From Pedobacter cryophilus (lineage in GTDB: Bacteria > Bacteroidota > Bacteroidia > Sphingobacteriales > Sphingobacteriaceae), in NCBI RefSeq assembly GCF_005116455.1, contig NZ_SWBP01000001.1, positions 1 to 64,000 of the forward strand: a stretch of 64,000 bases of DNA, in the 5' to 3' direction. The notes below the pieces were generated by a model that made no database searches, was not told the DNA's origin, and saw only the letters and a program-made list of their open reading frames with translations. Below, in pieces: positions 32,135 through 40,366 of the stretch (position 1 is the first letter of the stretch; the number at the start of each line of letters is the position of its first letter). Made by a program: the position numbers and the translations under genes.

Positions 32135-33712
32135 TTACTTGTTTTTTAAAGCTATTACTATTAATGAATTGATATCACTATGACCTGCCCAGGCCTTATA
32201 ACAAGTATCTCTTTCTTGTGTAGAAAAATATTGAGCTGCAAATAAAATTGCTGATTGAACATATTCAGAATTCTCAGATTGATAATGAGTTTTTAATATT
32301 CTTCTAAAAGCAGAATTCCCATGTTTTCCTAATATAATAGCACAAATACCCCTTAATGTATTGTTCACATTCGATTTCAAGTCTTTTATTGCAAGGTTTA
32401 AAATCTCTGGACTGGCGTCATTAAGGTATAATATTAATGAATAGACCCATTTCTTTTGATAGTCAAATATCAAATTAGGTTTACTCAATAATCCTTCAAT
32501 ATCTATAACTGATACTTTATCATTAACTATCATTTTTCTTAAATAACCAAAATAAGTTTGAGCTAAACTTGGCTCATCAGCAAAGTTTTTCAGAACAGAT
32601 GATAAGGCGTAATCTGAATTGAAAGTTGCAAAGACAGACAAACAATATTTTTCGATTTTAAATCTGCTTGAGGGTTCTTTATTTGAGTCATAAAGCTTTT
32701 TAGTTGCCTCTAATTTTAAGTCTTCTTGATCGTATTCGTCATCATATTCAAAACCGGTCTCTAAATCCCAAAGTATACTAGCTGAACCATATTCTACATC
32801 AAATTCTATTGTTCTCTCTAAAATTTCTTTCTTAGCTTCTTCAAACAATTTATCTAATTCAGATTCCTCGTTTAGTAATTCATTTACTTCAAAAATTTTT
32901 GTTTTACTTTCATTGAGAGTTAGTCCATCAATTCGCAGCCAATTACCTAATCTAACTTTATGAATTCTTGCATCATTTAAATTTTCAAAGAAAATATACA
33001 TATCATCAACATATCTAGCGAATTCTAATCCCTCAACCGAATGAAGAGCATCAATACCACAAAGAGAAAAATTACCAAGTAAGTCCGAAGGGAATACTCC
33101 TTGTATAATACCATGGGAATCATTTTCACTTAACATTAACATAAATCTTTCTAAGAAACTAACTGCATTTCTATCTGCACCAGATGAATATAAAAGATTT
33201 CCTATGTTATGTTGATAAATTTTATCAAAATATGAGGCAATGTCCGCTTTAAGCACATATGAATATTTCCCGCAAATACATAATTCCTGTATTCTATTTT
33301 TAAAATTATCAAAACTTTCACTGGATTTTTCAAACATATACCCATCTTCATCATTTTCCAGTAGAACATTACTAAAAACTTGAGTTCTATCTATCTGCGT
33401 CTCTGCATAAGTTGAAATAGTATCAACAATTAATTGGTAAGCTAATCTATCAATCGGTTCTAAAATCGAACCTTTTCTACTAAATCCATTAGGCTTAATT
33501 ACATTCATAGAAATCGGTAATCTGGCAGAATAATTTCCGCTTAACAGCTTGGTTTTAAGTTGTTCAAATAGCTCTTGAGATGCTTTCTCAAATATTATAG
33601 AATAATGTGGCGCAAAAATAAAATCACTTGAAATATCTTTCTTTATCCGTTTTATACTTAAATCAAGATTGAAAATATCTAATATTTCTTTGTTAATTCC
33701 TATTCCTTTCAT
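32135..33712 (-). CDS. stand-alone reverse transcriptase (UG/Abi-like)
   Basis: A 525-residue RNA-directed DNA polymerase. Motif A is YVLKADIASYFDKI (Asp157), motif B-like GIIQGVFPSDLLGN (201-214), and motif C FARYVDDMYIFF with the catalytic YVDD (234-237); LTLNESKTKIF follows as the motif D/E region. All catalytic Asp residues are present. The N-terminus lacks the maturase features of group II introns, and there is no HNH domain. Residues about 290-525 form a long, all-helical, HEAT-like region (LRGICAIILGKHGNSAFRRIL, SEYVQSAILFAAQYF). This fits the unknown-group/Abi reverse transcriptases linked to phage defence; retrons usually have shorter C-termini. Repeats flank both sides and no effector gene is adjacent. 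Confidence 0.82.
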   Translation of the reverse strand: MKGIGINKEILDIFNLDLSIKRIKKDISSDFIFAPHYSIIFEKASQELFEQLKTKLLSGNYSARLPISMNVIKPNGFSRKGSILEPIDRLAYQLIVDTISTYAETQIDRTQVFSNVLLENDEDGYMFEKSSESFDNFKNRIQELCICGKYSYVLKADIASYFDKIYQHNIGNLLYSSGADRNAVSFLERFMLMLSENDSHGIIQGVFPSDLLGNFSLCGIDALHSVEGLEFARYVDDMYIFFENLNDARIHKVRLGNWLRIDGLTLNESKTKIFEVNELLNEESELDKLFEEAKKEILERTIEFDVEYGSASILWDLETGFEYDDEYDQEDLKLEATKKLYDSNKEPSSRFKIEKYCLSVFATFNSDYALSSVLKNFADEPSLAQTYFGYLRKMIVNDKVSVIDIEGLLSKPNLIFDYQKKWVYSLILYLNDASPEILNLAIKDLKSNVNNTLRGICAIILGKHGNSAFRRILKTHYQSENSEYVQSAILFAAQYFSTQERDTCYKAWAGHSDINSLIVIALKNK

Positions 33713-33800
33713 AATTGTATCATATTAAAAATTAGTCTTATTATATCACATTATTTTAATTTAAACGATATAAAACTAGTTAAAAACCAATCAAATAGTA

Positions 33801-33900
33801 GCAAAAGCCTAAATTAAATAAACGGGATGGAAGCATTTGTTTGAGCTCTTTTTTATGCTTTTTTGGAAGCATAAAAAAAGCGAGTGCGTACAGCCCGACT
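33801..33900 (-). repeat. family 2 repeat, copy D
   Basis: Reverse orientation. It begins GCAAAAGCCTAAATTAAATA, then AACGGGATGGAAGC, and ends GCGTACAGCCCGACT, matching the conserved flanks. The core is a perfect 12-bp hairpin, TTTTTTATGCTT (33849-33860) with AAGCATAAAAAA (33867-33878), different from every other copy. Confidence 0.65.
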
Positions 33901-33998
33901 AGCGGAACCTATAAATGACGAACCTTGCTTTTCTAAAAAAATCTAAATAAATTCGGAATAATAAGGCTTCGACTCCGCTCAGCCTGACAATTGGCAAA

Positions 33999-34034
33999 AC
34001 AAAAAAGCCTCCCGAAAAATCAGGAGGCTTTACA
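33999..34034 (-). terminator. intrinsic terminator of asd
   Basis: AAAGCCTCC (34004-34012) pairs with GGAGGCTTT (34023-34031). On the minus strand the stem is followed by TTTTTTGTTTT. It lies about 20 bases past the asd stop codon. Confidence 0.82.
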
Positions 34035-34053
34035 TTGTATTTAGGGGTTTGAA

Positions 34054-35049
34054 TTATCCAATTAATTTTTGACTCAGCAAATATTCGGCAATTTGCACTG
34101 CATTGGTAGCTGCGCCTTTACGTAAATTATCTGCCACACACCACATATTTAAAGTATTTGCCTGAGACTCGTCTCTGCGGATACGGCCTACAAAAACTTC
34201 GTCTTTTTCATGAGCATCTTTTGGCATGGGGTAAATTGCATTTGCAGGATCGTCTAATACAATTACGCCGCTGGTTGCTGCTAAAAGTTCACGTACTTTG
34301 GTTAAATCAAAATCGTTTTCAAATTGGATGTTTAATGCCTCAGAGTGGCCGCCCATTACAGGAATTCTAACGGTAGTTGCGGTTACTGCAATGCTATCGT
34401 CGCCCATAATTTTTTTGGTCTCTAAAATCATTTTCATCTCTTCTTTGGTGTATCCATTATCTAAGAAAATATCAATTTGAGGAATCACGTTTAAATCTAT
34501 TGGGTAAGCATAGGCCATTGGGCCGTCTGTAATGCCTTTACGCTCGTTCATTAACTGGTCAACCGCTTTTACGCCAGTTCCAGTTACAGATTGATAGGTA
34601 GAAACCACTACTCTTTTAATTTTATAAGCATCATGCAAAGGTTTTAAAGCCACTACCATTTGTATGGTAGAGCAATTTGGGTTTGCAATAATTTTATCAT
34701 CGGCGGTTAAAACGTTGGCATTCACCTCTGGTACTACTAATTTTTTGCTTGGGTCCATTCTCCATGCCGAAGAATTATCTATTACGGTTGTACCCACGGC
34801 AGCAAATTTTGGAGCTTGTTCTTTAGAGGTGTCTCCACCCGCAGAAAACAAAGCTACATCTGGTTTCATGGCTATGGCCTCATCAACAGTTACCACCTTG
34901 TACTTTTTTCCCTTGAATTCAATTTCCTTACCCTTGCTCTTTTCAGATGCGACTGGAATTAATTCTGTAACCGGGAAATTGCGCTCTGCTAATACCTTTA
35001 ACATTACCGTACCTACTAGGCCGGTTGCGCCTACAACTGCAACTTTCAT
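34054..35049 (-). CDS. asd: aspartate-semialdehyde dehydrogenase
   Basis: A 331-residue enzyme reducing aspartyl phosphate to aspartate semialdehyde, the branch point to lysine/diaminopimelate, threonine and methionine. Motifs: MKVAVVGATGLVGTVMLKVLAER (NADP binding), ALFSAGGDTSKEQAPKFA, DNSSAWRMD, the active-site Cys in ANPNCSTIQMVVAL, and VSTYQSVTGTG; VRIPVMGGHSEAL carries the conserved His. Length is normal. It has its own terminator downstream and faces a divergent lamin-tail-domain gene 64 bases upstream. Confidence 0.96.
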   Translation of the reverse strand: MKVAVVGATGLVGTVMLKVLAERNFPVTELIPVASEKSKGKEIEFKGKKYKVVTVDEAIAMKPDVALFSAGGDTSKEQAPKFAAVGTTVIDNSSAWRMDPSKKLVVPEVNANVLTADDKIIANPNCSTIQMVVALKPLHDAYKIKRVVVSTYQSVTGTGVKAVDQLMNERKGITDGPMAYAYPIDLNVIPQIDIFLDNGYTKEEMKMILETKKIMGDDSIAVTATTVRIPVMGGHSEALNIQFENDFDLTKVRELLAATSGVIVLDDPANAIYPMPKDAHEKDEVFVGRIRRDESQANTLNMWCVADNLRKGAATNAVQIAEYLLSQKLIG

Positions 35050-35095
35050 GTTTAAAATTTAATTTTTAAATAATTAATTATTAATATATTGGGTA

Positions 35096-35103
35096 TAATT
35101 TTG
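35096..35103 (+). promoter_or_regulatory. -7 promoter element very close to a start codon
   Basis: TAATTTTG is an exact TAnnTTTG match ending only 10 bases before the ATG at 35114. The transcript would have a leader of about 3-6 bases. The signal peptide starts exactly at this ATG, so a later start is unlikely. Confidence 0.5.
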
Positions 35104-35113
35104 TTGCGCAAAT

Positions 35114-37720
35114 ATGGGAAAGTTTTTACTGTTTTTAAGTCTATTTATAACTAAAATAGCGTTTTCACAAGTTAATGACACTTTTAACGATGGTGATTTT
35201 TCTCAAAACCCAGTTTGGACAGCCGATTTAAGCACCAACTACACTGTTATTAACCAACAATTACGTTCAAATTCTACCACAGCTAGTAGTAATTTTTATT
35301 TATCTACGCCTAATACCAAAGCTTTAAATTGTACTTGGGAGTTTGATGTTAACCTTCAATTTTCAACCTCTGGTGCTAACTATGTTGATGTTTATTTAAT
35401 AAGTAATACCGCAGATTTAAAAAGCACTAATATTAACGGATATTTTTTAAGAATGGGAAATACGGCCGACGAGGTGGCTTTGTATAAAAGATCAGGAGCT
35501 GTTGCCACTAGTGTAAAAATTATTGATGGGATAGATGGTGCGGTTGGTTCAGCAAACAACAACTTTAAATTTAGAATTACTAGAACCAGCGCTGCGGTTT
35601 TTAATTTAGAAAGAGACGATACAGGAACTGGTACTTCATTTATCTCAGAAGGCACAGTTACCGATAATACTTTTACTACTACCGTATCTTTTGGCTTTTT
35701 GGTACAGCAATCTACCACTACTTTTCATCAAAAGCATTTCTTTGATAATGTACTTATTAAAGATATTATAGTAGATACCACGCCCCCAACATTAAATACT
35801 TTGGTAGTAAACAGCGGTACTCAAATTACTTTAAATTTTAATGAGGCTGTTGATGCTGCAGATGCTGCTATTTTAAATCATTACGTATTAAATTCAGGAA
35901 ATATTCAGCCATCAAACGTTACTGTAAATGGCGCAAATGTGGTTTTAACTTTTGCAAACGAGTTTAACACCGGCAGTTTAAATTTAACTGTTAACACCAT
36001 TAAAGATTTAACCGGAAATGCAATTACAGCTCCAATTATTAGAAATTTCAATTACCGAAGACCTTATACAGCCCAGTTTAATGATATTGTGATTAATGAA
36101 ATTTTTGCCGATCCTAGTCCGCAAATAGATTTGCCTACCGTAGAATTTGTAGAAATTTGGAATAAAAGCACCGAGGATATTTCTTTAGCTGGTTTTAAAT
36201 TTAGCGACCCAACGGCTACTTATACTTTTGGTAACGATAGCATAAAAGCAAACCAGTATTTAATTTTATGTGCCCGGGCAGATACCGCAGAATATAAAAG
36301 ATTTGGAAAAGTGATTGGTTTATCACCGTGGCCTTCATTAAATAATTCCAGTGACCAACTCTCCCTAGTGAATCAAAATGGCACACTAATTTACAGCATC
36401 AATTACAGCGATACCTTTTATAAAGATGCTACAAAAAAAACAGGTGGTTATACCTTAGAATTGATAGATCCCTTATCAGGATGTAAGCCTTCGCAAAATT
36501 ATGCGGCCAGTAATGATGTTTCTGGCGGAACACCCGGCAGGCAAAATTCTATTTATTTAAGCAATAGAACTACCGTTCCTTTACAATTATTAAGCGTGGT
36601 TTTAAAGGATAGTTTAACCGTTAGCTTAACTTTTAACAGAGGTTTAGATAGCTTACAGGCAGCTTTACCCTCACATTACAGCATTAACAACGGTGTGGGC
36701 GTTCCTCAATTTTCAAATCCAATTGCACCCTCTTTTGCTACGGTAGAATTAAAATATAATCAGGCTTTAAGCCGAAATCAAACCTACACCGTTACCGTAA
36801 GCGGAGTAACAGATTGTGGCGCTAATACTTTAAACAACCAAACTTTAAGCTTTATTTACCCGGGTTTAATTTTAAATAACGATGTGTTAATAAACGAGAT
36901 TTTATTTAACCCCAAAACAGGTGGGGTAGATTTTGTAGAAGTTTATAACAATTCTAACAAAACGCTAGATTTTAAAGATTTATTTATAGCTACTGCTGAT
37001 GATCAAAATATAGTAAATAGTGTGAGGCCTGTAAGTGCAACTACCCTATTGTTTCAACCGCAAAGTTATTGGGTTATTACCGCCAATCCGGATACGGTAA
37101 AGTCTCAATATTCAACCACAAATCCTACAAATTTCATCAAAATAGCAAGTATGCCTTCTTATAATGATGATAGTGGAAGAGCAGTGATTTTAAATAAAGA
37201 CAATGCCCGCATAGATCAACTAAATTATACCAGTGAAATGCAATTTGGCTTATTAAGAGATTTAAATGGCGTTTCTTTAGAACGCAGCAGCTTTTCAAAA
37301 CCCACCAATGAAACGGGTAATTTTAGATCGGCAGCGGCAAGTGTGGGTTACGCTACTCCGGCATATAAAAACTCTCAATTTTTAGAAGACCTTACCGCCA
37401 ACGAAGAAATTTCTTTGGCATCGGCAACTTTTTCGCCAGATAATGATGGCTTTGAAGATGTATTGCGCATACTTTATAAATTTAATATGGCGGATAGAGC
37501 TGCCAATGTTACCATTTATAATGACCAAGGCCGATTGATTAGAAAACTTATTAAAAACGAAACTACAGCTGCACAAGGCGAATGGATTTGGGACGGCTTA
37601 GACGACAACAACTCAAAAGTAAAAATAGGTATTTACGTTATATACGCAGAACTTTTTGACCTTAACGGAAACGTTAAAAAGTATAAAAAAACTGCTGTAG
37701 CTGCATCAAGGTTTAATTAA
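35114..37720 (+). CDS. secreted lamin-tail domain protein
   Basis: An 868-residue secreted protein. A signal peptide (1-18, ending IAFSQ) is followed by a beta-rich region (about 20-220), a Big_5-like Ig domain (about 222-318; DTTPPTLNTLVVNSGTQITLNFNEAVD), a lamin-tail domain (about 325-430; IVINEIFADPSPQIDLPTVEFVEIWNKSTEDISLAGFKF), a second Ig-like domain (about 485-580), a second lamin-tail domain (about 590-720; VLINEILFNPKTGGVDFVEVYNNSNKTLDF) and a C-terminal FlgD-like Ig domain (SPDNDGFEDVLRILY...WDGLDDN). The end may serve as a sorting or anchoring domain. No enzymatic domain is seen; adhesion or surface roles are inferred. Confidence 0.85.
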   Translation: MGKFLLFLSLFITKIAFSQVNDTFNDGDFSQNPVWTADLSTNYTVINQQLRSNSTTASSNFYLSTPNTKALNCTWEFDVNLQFSTSGANYVDVYLISNTADLKSTNINGYFLRMGNTADEVALYKRSGAVATSVKIIDGIDGAVGSANNNFKFRITRTSAAVFNLERDDTGTGTSFISEGTVTDNTFTTTVSFGFLVQQSTTTFHQKHFFDNVLIKDIIVDTTPPTLNTLVVNSGTQITLNFNEAVDAADAAILNHYVLNSGNIQPSNVTVNGANVVLTFANEFNTGSLNLTVNTIKDLTGNAITAPIIRNFNYRRPYTAQFNDIVINEIFADPSPQIDLPTVEFVEIWNKSTEDISLAGFKFSDPTATYTFGNDSIKANQYLILCARADTAEYKRFGKVIGLSPWPSLNNSSDQLSLVNQNGTLIYSINYSDTFYKDATKKTGGYTLELIDPLSGCKPSQNYAASNDVSGGTPGRQNSIYLSNRTTVPLQLLSVVLKDSLTVSLTFNRGLDSLQAALPSHYSINNGVGVPQFSNPIAPSFATVELKYNQALSRNQTYTVTVSGVTDCGANTLNNQTLSFIYPGLILNNDVLINEILFNPKTGGVDFVEVYNNSNKTLDFKDLFIATADDQNIVNSVRPVSATTLLFQPQSYWVITANPDTVKSQYSTTNPTNFIKIASMPSYNDDSGRAVILNKDNARIDQLNYTSEMQFGLLRDLNGVSLERSSFSKPTNETGNFRSAAASVGYATPAYKNSQFLEDLTANEEISLASATFSPDNDGFEDVLRILYKFNMADRAANVTIYNDQGRLIRKLIKNETTAAQGEWIWDGLDDNNSKVKIGIYVIYAELFDLNGNVKKYKKTAVAASRFN

Positions 37721-37831
37721 GGATTGGGCGCTTTTACAGGCTTTACGCTATATCTTTTTATTTTCATCCTTCGACTCCGCTAAGGATGAAAATAAAAAGG
37801 ATGCCGCTTCAATCCTTAGCGCAAAGCTCAT
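37721..37831 (+). repeat. family 2 repeat, copy E
   Basis: It starts immediately after a stop codon. The left flank is GGATTGGGCGCTTTTACAGG then CTTTACGCTATATC; the right flank is AAAGGATGCCGCTTCAATCC. The core is a perfect 18-bp inverted repeat (37754-37771 with 37782-37799) around the loop CGACTCCGCT. It may also act as the terminator of the lamin-tail gene. Confidence 0.65.
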
Positions 37832-37915
37832 CAAATACATCAAAATCCTTACACCTAAAACCTTTTACCTTTAGCCTTTTAAAACTACCTTTACCTTTTA
37901 TAAATTTTTTAAATC

Positions 37916-38863
37916 ATGGCAGAAACGATATTAGTAATTGGTTCTAACGGCCAAATTGGAACCGAATTAGTTACTGAACTCAGAAGAATTCATAATGTAA
38001 ATCAAGTTGTGGCTTGTGATATCAGAAGACCAGATTATGACACTAAAAATGCCGGACCATTTGAGTTTGTAAACGTTTTAGATAAGGACAACCTTAAAGT
38101 CATTTTCAAAAAATATAAGCCTACACAAGTATATTTATTAGCGGCATTATTATCAGCCACTGGCGAGCAAAATCCAAAATTAGCTTGGGATTTAAACATG
38201 AACGGTTTGTTAAATGTACTAGATTTTGCTATTGATTTTGGGACTAAAAAAGTTTACTGGCCAAGTTCTATCGCTGTTTTTGGGCCAAATTCGCCAAAGC
38301 AACAAACCCCGCAATTTTGCACTATGGACCCCAACACCGTTTATGGCATTAGTAAATTAGCCGGCGAACGATGGTGCGAATATTATTTTCAAAAATATGG
38401 TTTAGATGTGAGGAGCATCAGATATCCAGGGTTAATTAGCTGGAAAGCAATGCCAGGCGGCGGAACTACAGATTATGCCATTCATATTTTTCATGAAGCC
38501 TTAAAAAAAGCGAGCTACTCGTCTTTTCTTTCGGCAGAAACAGAATTGCCTATGATGTACATTACGGATGCTATTCGTGGAACCATTCAGTTAATGGATG
38601 CTCCGGCTGAACAGATTCAAATTCGCTCGAGCTATAATTTTGCAGGTGTTAGCTTTAATCCCGAAGATTTAGCATCTGAAATAAGAAAACACATTCCTGA
38701 TTTTAAATTGGGCTATACTCAAAACGACCCTCGACAAAAAATTGCAGATAGCTGGCCAAAATCTATCAATGATGATTATGCTAAAAAAGACTGGAATTGG
38801 AACCCAGAATTTAACTTGGAAAAATTAACTTTGGAGATGCTTACTAATTTGAAGAAAAGTTAG
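37916..38863 (+). CDS. L-threonine 3-dehydrogenase, epimerase (SDR) type
   Basis: A 315-residue extended SDR. The N-terminus TILVIGSNGQIGTELVTELRR binds NAD; LLAALLSATGEQNPKLAWDLNMNGLLNVLDFA, the Ser in YWPSSIAVFGP and the YGISKLAGERWCEYY Tyr-Lys pair are catalytic. IRYPGLISWKAMPGGGTTDYAIHIFHEAL is diagnostic for the epimerase-type threonine dehydrogenases found in Bacteroidota. It oxidises L-threonine to 2-amino-3-ketobutyrate, which a CoA ligase cleaves to glycine. That ligase is not in the window. The gene is preceded by a repeat and stands alone. Confidence 0.88.
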   Translation: MAETILVIGSNGQIGTELVTELRRIHNVNQVVACDIRRPDYDTKNAGPFEFVNVLDKDNLKVIFKKYKPTQVYLLAALLSATGEQNPKLAWDLNMNGLLNVLDFAIDFGTKKVYWPSSIAVFGPNSPKQQTPQFCTMDPNTVYGISKLAGERWCEYYFQKYGLDVRSIRYPGLISWKAMPGGGTTDYAIHIFHEALKKASYSSFLSAETELPMMYITDAIRGTIQLMDAPAEQIQIRSSYNFAGVSFNPEDLASEIRKHIPDFKLGYTQNDPRQKIADSWPKSINDDYAKKDWNWNPEFNLEKLTLEMLTNLKKS

Positions 38864-38870
38864 AAAGACA

Positions 38871-39035
38871 CAAGATTTGAGTATCAAGTATCAAGACCTA
38901 AAAACCGACTTCAATGATTGTTATTTTGATTCTACATACTTGTTACTCGATACCAAACTTAAAAACTCACATAATATAATAGGTATCAAGATTAAAACGT
39001 AAACGCATCTTGATACTAAATACTTGATACTATAA
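38871..39035. repeat. ATCAAGA/TCTTGATAC-rich intergenic stretch
   Basis: It contains several direct and inverted copies of short words (AAGATTTGAGTATCAAG, GTATCAAGATT, CATCTTGATACT, TACTTGATACT). The same words build the 16-bp inverted repeat at 15595-15635. No gene is seen between the threonine dehydrogenase and YebC genes. Confidence 0.5.
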
Positions 39036-39044
39036 AAATAAATA

Positions 39045-39770
39045 ATGGGAAGAGCATTTGAATTCCGTAAAGAGAGAAAATTTAAGCGTTGGACCAAAAT
39101 GGCGGTTCAATTTACCCGTATAGGTAAAGATATTGTGATGGCGGTTAAAGAAAACGGTCCACATCCAGAAACAAATTCTAAATTAAAAACTGCCATTTTA
39201 AATGCAAAGGCAGTAAATATGCCAAAAGACCGAGTAGAAGCTGCTATAAAAAGAGCATCTGACAAAGACATGGCTGGTTATGAGGAATTTGTTTACGAAG
39301 GTTATGCCCCACACGGAGTAGCAATTTTAGTGGAAACCACCACAGATAATACCAACCGTACCGTTGCAAATGTGAGAAGTTATTTCACAAAAACTAATGG
39401 CTCTTTAGGCAAAACCGGATCTTTAGATTTCATCTTTAAAAGAGTTTCTACTTTTAGATTTGCCCCAGGTGAGCATGATTTAGACGAACTAGAATTTGAA
39501 TTAATTGATGCTGGTTTAGAAGAAATTTTTGTAGAAGAAAATGAAGAAGGCGAAGAAGTTGCGGTAATTCATGCAAGGTTCGAGGATTTTGGAAACATGC
39601 AAAAAGCATTGGAAGAAAAAGGAATTGAGTTAAAACAAGCAAAATTAGAGCGTATTCCTTTATCTTATGCTACAGTAACAGAAGAACAAGCTGCTGACGT
39701 AACTAAATTATTAGATAAACTGGAAGATGATGAAGATGTGCAGGCGGTTTATCATAATATGGCGGAATAG
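39045..39770 (+). CDS. YebC/PmpR family protein
   Basis: A 241-residue YebC-family protein. The N-terminal domain has MGRAFEFRKERKFKRW and FTRIGKDIVMAVKENGPHPETNSKLKTAILNAKAVNMPKDRVEAAIKRA; the middle has YEGYAPHGVAILVETTTDNTNRTVANVRSYFTKTNGSLGKTGSLDFIF; and the C-terminus holds the acidic alpha/beta domain. YebC proteins were described as transcription regulators, and more recent work ties some to helping ribosomes through proline-rich stretches. Length is typical. It precedes three small genes on the same strand but has a 59-base gap after it, so operon membership is uncertain. Confidence 0.94.
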   Translation: MGRAFEFRKERKFKRWTKMAVQFTRIGKDIVMAVKENGPHPETNSKLKTAILNAKAVNMPKDRVEAAIKRASDKDMAGYEEFVYEGYAPHGVAILVETTTDNTNRTVANVRSYFTKTNGSLGKTGSLDFIFKRVSTFRFAPGEHDLDELEFELIDAGLEEIFVEENEEGEEVAVIHARFEDFGNMQKALEEKGIELKQAKLERIPLSYATVTEEQAADVTKLLDKLEDDEDVQAVYHNMAE

Positions 39771-39829
39771 AAAGTTTTATGGTTTGATTATTTTAATATA
39801 ATGCCTAAATTGTTTATAAATTCAAAACA

Positions 39830-40144
39830 ATGAGCGATAAAGATCTATTAGTTGTGATTTCTGAAATGTTGAGGAAGCAAGACCAACATTCTGAATTGTT
39901 AAATAAACAATCAGAAATATTAGTTAAGCAAACAGAAATGATTAATCTTCAAACCCAATCATTAGAGAAAATTGGTTCTTCTTTAAATAACTTTATTGAT
40001 ATTTCGGTGAATCAGTTTGAGCAGCAGCAAAAATTTAACGAAAAATTTTTAGAGAAAATTGATGTATTTGGAAAAGCAATAGACAAAACAGCTGATTTAG
40101 AAGAACGATTAAAAAAATTAGAAACGGCTGTTTTTAAATCATAA
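39830..40144 (+). CDS. small coiled-coil protein
   Basis: A 104-residue, almost entirely helical protein without a signal peptide. Heptad-like patterns run through residues 3-100 (DQHSELLNKQSEILVKQTEMINLQTQSLEKIGSSL), rich in Gln, Glu, Lys and Leu, with the C-terminal helix DLEERLKKLETAVFKS. It belongs to no family I recognise. It is followed after three bases by a DUF2442-like gene and then by the GFKPRFKA-repeat gene, so the three probably form one operon. Coiled-coil proteins of this size often act as partners or scaffolds; that is speculation. Confidence 0.72.
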   Translation: MSDKDLLVVISEMLRKQDQHSELLNKQSEILVKQTEMINLQTQSLEKIGSSLNNFIDISVNQFEQQQKFNEKFLEKIDVFGKAIDKTADLEERLKKLETAVFKS

Positions 40145-40147
40145 CAA

Positions 40148-40366
40148 ATGGGAATAGTAAGCACTAGAAGGAAAGATCAGGAATTAAAAGTTGTTTTTAA
40201 CGATGATAGTTTAGTTTTAGATATGGATGGAAAAGAAACCGCTATTCCCCTGCTTTGGTACCAAACATTATTAAACGCATCTGAGGAAGACAAAGCCAAT
40301 TGGCATTTAAGTGATGATGGCACAAAACTGATTTGGAAAAATCTGAATGTAGAGATTTTGATATGA
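40148..40366 (+). CDS. DUF2442 domain protein
   Basis: A 72-residue protein matching the DUF2442 pattern: a beta-rich N-terminus (LKVVFNDDSLVLDMDGKETAIPLLWYQTLLNASEEDKANWHLSDDGTKLIWKNLNVEI) with the PLLWYQTLLNAS helix and the I-W-x-x-L-N-V-E-I end. DUF2442 proteins are small and often sit in toxin-antitoxin-like or regulatory pairs; no activity is established. The stop codon overlaps the start codon of the next gene (ATGATGA), indicating translational coupling. Confidence 0.75.
   Translation: MGIVSTRRKDQELKVVFNDDSLVLDMDGKETAIPLLWYQTLLNASEEDKANWHLSDDGTKLIWKNLNVEILI

Larger units (their letters stand above)
33713..34053. other. gap upstream of the reverse transcriptase
   Basis: No gene is seen in 341 bases. 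The first 80 bases are very A/T-rich and would hold the reverse transcriptase promoter, but no perfect TAnnTTTG is present. Repeat family 2 copy D (33801-33900), a TTCGACTCCGCTCAGCCTGA repeat word (33967-33986) and the asd terminator (33999-34034) fill the rest. Confidence 0.6.

Noticed and set aside
31977-33712. Retron with msr/msd next to the reverse transcriptase
   Set aside because: Retron msr-msd lies upstream of the RT with a1/a2 inverted repeats; here the upstream gap is a family 2 repeat, and the RT has a much longer C-terminus than typical retron RTs.
37721-37831. Integron attC-like site
   Set aside because: Variable hairpin cores with conserved flanks recall attC, but no GTTRRRY/RYYYAAC core sites or integrase gene are visible.
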